Assembly (NCBI GenBank): GCA_964023275.1
Contig: OZ029914.1
Location: forward strand, 31,689,351 to 31,753,350
Length of the DNA: 64,000 nucleotides
Reading direction: 5' to 3'
Origin: Norana najaformis
Taxonomy: Eukaryota; Annelida; Clitellata; Crassiclitellata; Hormogastridae
Shown here: positions 60,101 through 64,000 of the stretch, piece after piece
Numbering within the stretch: position 1 is the stretch's first letter
Layout: each line of letters opens with the position of its first letter
Made by a program: the position numbers and the translations under genes
The notes under the pieces: generated by a model
The model's input: only the letters and a program-made list of their open reading frames with translations
What the model was told of the DNA's origin: nothing
Database searches by the model: none

Positions 60101-61065
60101 TGCTGATGTAAAGGAATGCAAGGAAAACGACATAAATACGAGTAAAGGTGATTTTTCAGGGCCTCCTGTAAGCTTCGTTAAGAGAATCATCACCATTGTT
60201 TTCCGTCATCACTGCATAGCTTTTCAGTTAGGCCTATTCGATTATAGTAGCGCGTGCTAACAAACGCAGATTGTTGATTGCTGAGCACCTTCTCTTTAGA
60301 ACCGACGCGTTCGGTTCTGTTAACGGCGAATAAGATCGATAGCTTTGGACGCCAATCACGCTAATGTATCGATGGGTTGTTCTATTTGCGCTTGAAACAA
60401 CCGAAGCATTAAATAGATTACACCCGACCTGACCGAAAACAACACAGCTCCATCCATCTGGAAATTTATTTTATGCGATAATTTATGTATATACACATAA
60501 AAATGCGTGTGTATATGTATGCATACGTGGCTACCTATTGTGTAAATGAAACATCGACTTAAGTCTGAATCGCGGTACAGTGTGTCCATTCTTTGTTAAA
60601 GTTTTTTGGGATACCCAGAATGCAAGTCTCTATATTATATGCACAGAGAAAGAGAGCGTGTGTGGGTTTGTGGGTGTGTGTGTATCAACGTATTACTAGG
60701 TTGTGATGAGTCAGCAGGTGTTTTGAAAATCACGCGATTGCGTAATAGCGGGAGGCTGATCTAAAACAATATGTACTGGTCTGCTGTCTTGGCCGGAATG
60801 AACCTATATAAGCGGACGCAAATATATTCTAGAGAGACTCAAAATTTGTAGCAAAGGTCTATCGTGTGCTAAACTGAAAATTTGAATTACAAATACCGTT
60901 GATAGATTCGCGCGTTTAGAAAACTGACGATTCAAGGAAACATTTGTGATTGAACTGTTCGTTTAATTATAATTACGAAAATACCGCGTCTTTACTCGAG
61001 TTAACGCTGTGCTGCGAATCGGGCAAGTCGATGGTTCAAAATCCGATCGTTGACAACTTTGACAG
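60101..61065. other. Non-coding interval
   Basis: No exon, RNA gene or further repeat family was recognised; one TAGGCCTA octamer lies at about 60229. Confidence 0.45.
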
Positions 61066-61070
61066 ATCGA

Positions 61071-61152
<82 letters not shown>
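61066..61152 (+). repeat. (GA)n microsatellite
   Basis: About 40 GA dinucleotides, interrupted once near the start, followed by GGGA repeats. The Arg/Glu ORFs over it are artefacts. Confidence 0.96.
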
Positions 61153-61156
<4 letters not shown>

Positions 61157-61447
61157 AGGGAGGGAAGAGCGAGAGAGAGGAAAGTTTTCTGCGCTGGTGG
61201 TAGACCGTTTGTTTCTTGAAATAAAGATTGAAAGGTGATACTAGAAGTTGTTGTTTTCGTCGTCGTTTTTTTTTGATTGCCGACTTAACACATCCGACCC
61301 CAGTTCCCCGGCCGGTAATCGTGGTGCGTCCGATCCGGATTTCGTGAGTATGACCATTTCATTCGCTTTCTTGGCTTTGTGTGTTCATGTGGTGCTTGTC
61401 CACTGCTCCCAGGTGACCGATTCCTGGACACGCATCGTTAGTAAATG

Positions 61448-61690
61448 CGAGATGAGGAGACACGAATGACATCGGGGAGAAACTCCTTCAGTTCTGTGCT
61501 ACAAATGGCCTGAAGCTATTGAACACATTCTTCAAATAAAAAACACACAAAGACAATGGAGTGGACATCGTCCGACCGAAAGACAACTTGATCGATCATA
61601 ATGGACAAAATATGGAGTTTAATTGTGACAAACTGCAGATCATTCGACGCACAAATTGGTTCTGATCACAAGCCAGCAATGCTCAGTCAA
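61448..61690 (+). mobile_element. Second fragment of the RTE-like endonuclease LINE
   Basis: The DNA matches the 3' part of the remnant at 57732-58790: GGGGAGAAACTCCTTCAG, TGTGCTACAAATGGCC and ACATCGTCCGACCGAAAGAC. Decoded pieces read EKLLQFCATNGLKLLNTFF, a stop, then NGVDIVRPKDNLIDHNG. It covers only the end of the endonuclease domain and is broken by stops. It lies in the same orientation as the other copy, 2.7 kb away. Confidence 0.75.
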
Positions 61691-62227
61691 ATATATTTAT
61701 GTACTTGAGAATTGTCTGTTTTCTGCATGTATATTTATATATAACAGACGCTTTCCAAATCAAGTCATGAGTAGTAAGCTTAAAACCCACGTTTCGTGTT
61801 TAATGCCTTTCTGTATGTTCGTGTGCTCGTATTTGTCTGTAGGCCTATGTATGCTTCTTTCTCCCGTCACAGGCTTTGCGATGCTGGCCACGTGACCGTT
61901 AATTTCAATCTATTCTTATACGCTGCTTTTATCACACGTTGAAGGACTGTTTGCCATTCGTTACATAACACACCTCATCTGCGCAATTAAGGCATCTTCG
62001 ATATGATGAAGATTCTGACCAGGAAATTGCGTGTGAATTCCGTCTGAGTTTAAATTTCGACATTTAATGCTCTGCTGACAGAAATGGCACCCATATGCAT
62101 AAGCATATACATTGCAAGTACTTCTACACGTATAAGGGCATTGTTAATATCCGTAAAGAATGTTATAAACTGTTTTTATGTACGTTTTGCTATCTTGTTT
62201 TCATCGATATTGCGCTTATCCTTTAAC

Positions 62228-62345
62228 GAGGTGGCGGCGGTGGTTATGATGGTGGTTGTTGCGGCGGTGGTTGCGGCGGTGGTTGTGGCGGCATGGTGGT
62301 AGTTGTCGTGGTGGTGGTAGTGGTGTTGGTGGTGGTTGTTGTTAG
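62228..62345 (+). repeat. GGT/GGC triplet-rich repeat
   Basis: Imperfect GGTGGTTGTGGCGGT repeats, low complexity on both strands. Confidence 0.92.
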
Positions 62346-63104
62346 ATAAGTCTCATTCATCATAAATCAAGCAAGCAATAGACCCATCATTACCTAACAT
62401 TACCATGGTCCATGGCAAGACTGTAAGTTGCACTGTGGTAATCAAACACTTGCGACAGTAGTCCCACAGACAGCGGCCATAAAATTGCCAATTTACAACC
62501 CTAACATAACTTCGACACAAACCAGTCACTCTGAACTAACCTCCAGATTACCAAACAACATTTGCCCATAGTCGAAATGTGTTATCGATTCCTTTGTGAC
62601 TTACAATCACCAGGTCATGCAGTTTTTCACACAGACTGCATCCGTATGATTTAGACTAGACATGGGTCTAAACTCACGGGTAAATGCAATCATATATTGA
62701 CATTAGCCTCTCACAAAAGCCTATCCTACCTGTATGGAAAGCTGTATGGAAACTGAATCGTATGTTAATCAGATAAAGAGTGAACTCAAGCGAGGCAGCT
62801 GTCAAGGCTCTTCACTAAATCGACCGTCAAGTGCCAAGTCAATTATCTTCCTCTGCATTCCGACTGGACTGTAGGATTCAGATCTGATATAAATAAAAAT
62901 ACCTACTTTGAAATCTAATTTTCAGAAGATGCGCAGCTTACACAAACAATTACGCGAATTGACATTAGCTAATTTTATCATTGTCAAATATGTGGGGCCA
63001 CACAATTGCATACACGTCTCAATATAGCTTATATATCTATAGACATAATTATAGAATGCATGTATGTATCCAAAAACTGACATCAAGAAGAGACCATAGC
63101 ATCA

Positions 63105-63175
63105 CAGATGACCCAGCGCTTTTAAGAGATGCTTGAAAGGCGCAATATAAATGATTGTTACATTACATTACAGAA
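63105..63175 (+). mobile_element. Probable LINE 3' terminus with (ATTAC)n tail
   Basis: GCTTGAAAGGCGCAATATAA, then ATGATTGTTACATTACATTA, resembles the GCGCTATATAAAT ending plus short tandem tail of CR1/L2-like elements. The coding region is absent. Confidence 0.5.
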
Positions 63176-64000
63176 CAGTACAGAAGTCATAGATCAGCCG
63201 GAGCATAACAGTCTCTGTTGAATGGCCCTTCCTAAATAGTGATTTAAGCTTTGGCATTAGGATGCATGATTCCAGAAAGCACAATGTCTGCCCAGCCACT
63301 TTTCTCCTACTATCTCTAAGATAAACGTGAGATTGGAGATTTGGTGATAGCTACTGATGTCATTATGGTCCATGCCTGGCCTTTTGAGAGATGGCCGTAT
63401 GATGGGTAGCTTTTGACCTCTTGAAGATGTCCTTCAGCTAGTGACGCTTTGCAGAGTCCTGCGAGCAAGAATGGAGGCAGCTCATCAATACTAGTTTACC
63501 TTATGATCAACTTCTGTTGCAGGTCAAACTGCGTTTTTGCAATAGAAAATCAAAATAGGAATAAATATAACACTGAAAAAGGAAAAACGCTACAGTTTTA
63601 TTTCATAAATGCAAGACTAAATTTTTATGCACCTGTGCACACGTGATGTCTCTGCCGAAAGAGCTGAAAAGGCAAAAAACACTGGGATCATTGAATTTCA
63701 CCGAAATGAAAGTAAGAAGATATATGCCGTTAATATAAATCCGGGGCGCGCATGAATCCCAGACAAAGAGAATTAGCAACTCTAAAAACGACTGATCAAA
63801 GAAGTGCACCTTATCTGTTCGTTAGACGGTTTCTTCTGAGGACGAAAACGGCAAAGAAAAGAAATACAAAAATGTAAAATATAAAGAAAAATACGAAATA
63901 TAATACGCTCGAGTCGCATCAAATATCAACTAATCGCGCATGCAGTATGGTTGAAGATAAGGATCAAATGACAGAAAATGTGTAGGACGACTTGACGCTA

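Larger units (their letters stand above)
61691..64000. other. Non-coding right edge of the window
   Basis: It contains a GGT-rich tract (62228-62345) and a probable LINE 3' end at 63105-63175. The ORFs at 61656-61895, 63449-63646 and 63603-63809 show no domain. No exon was recognised. Confidence 0.45.

Overview
The window is animal nuclear DNA. It has split genes with GT-AG introns, SINEs with tRNA-like heads, broken LINEs, a DNA-transposon-like element and many microsatellites. Gene and repeat content suggest an invertebrate, probably marine, but nothing here fixes the phylum. Coding density is very low: three host genes are supported in 64 kb.

0-4.7 kb (+): the 3' five exons (362 codons) of a lipoxygenase-family gene whose 5' part lies off the left edge. 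All frames and splice sites are intact, yet every residue that should hold the catalytic iron is replaced. It reads as a maintained but catalytically dead lipoxygenase paralogue. 4.7-8.4 kb is intergenic and full of repeats.

8.5-24.4 kb (+): a complete eight-exon gene for phosphatidylinositol-5-phosphate 4-kinase (type II PIP kinase, PIP4K2), 407 aa. Intron 4 appears to use a GC donor. The nucleotide-recognition motif reads MRNVF where the human beta enzyme has TRNVF. Intron 2 (7.5 kb) carries LINE debris, an 87-bp tandem repeat and an inverted pair of tRNA-type SINEs.

24.4-34 kb: probable 3' UTR, then non-coding DNA with a 90-bp x3 repeat, a 20-bp x12 minisatellite, a reverse-transcriptase fragment and several interspersed repeats.

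34.1-36.55 kb: a compact 2.4-kb element with imperfect inverted repeats of about 150 bp. They flank a promoter (CRE-like site plus TATA box) and one open frame of about 555 codons, broken by one stop and one frameshift. The protein is zinc-finger-like at its N-terminus and matches no transposase class I can name. It is the best candidate for a little-described mobile element.

36.6-48.7 kb: repeat-dense DNA with SINEs, an inverted pair of short repeats, a fold-back repeat at 41.1-41.7 kb and a 63-bp x8 satellite-like array. 48.8-50.0 kb (-): an intronless class A GPCR (421 aa), FMRFamide-receptor-like by its TM7, with atypical SRY and NFVLY motifs.

50-64 kb: intergenic DNA with microsatellites, a degenerate 30-bp array, two fragments of one endonuclease-type LINE family and a 5'-truncated LINE 3' end with an (ATTACA)n tail.

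The palindromic octamer TAGGCCTA occurs about 20 times by eye, but only before 3.3 kb and after 32 kb. The three host genes show no evident functional link.
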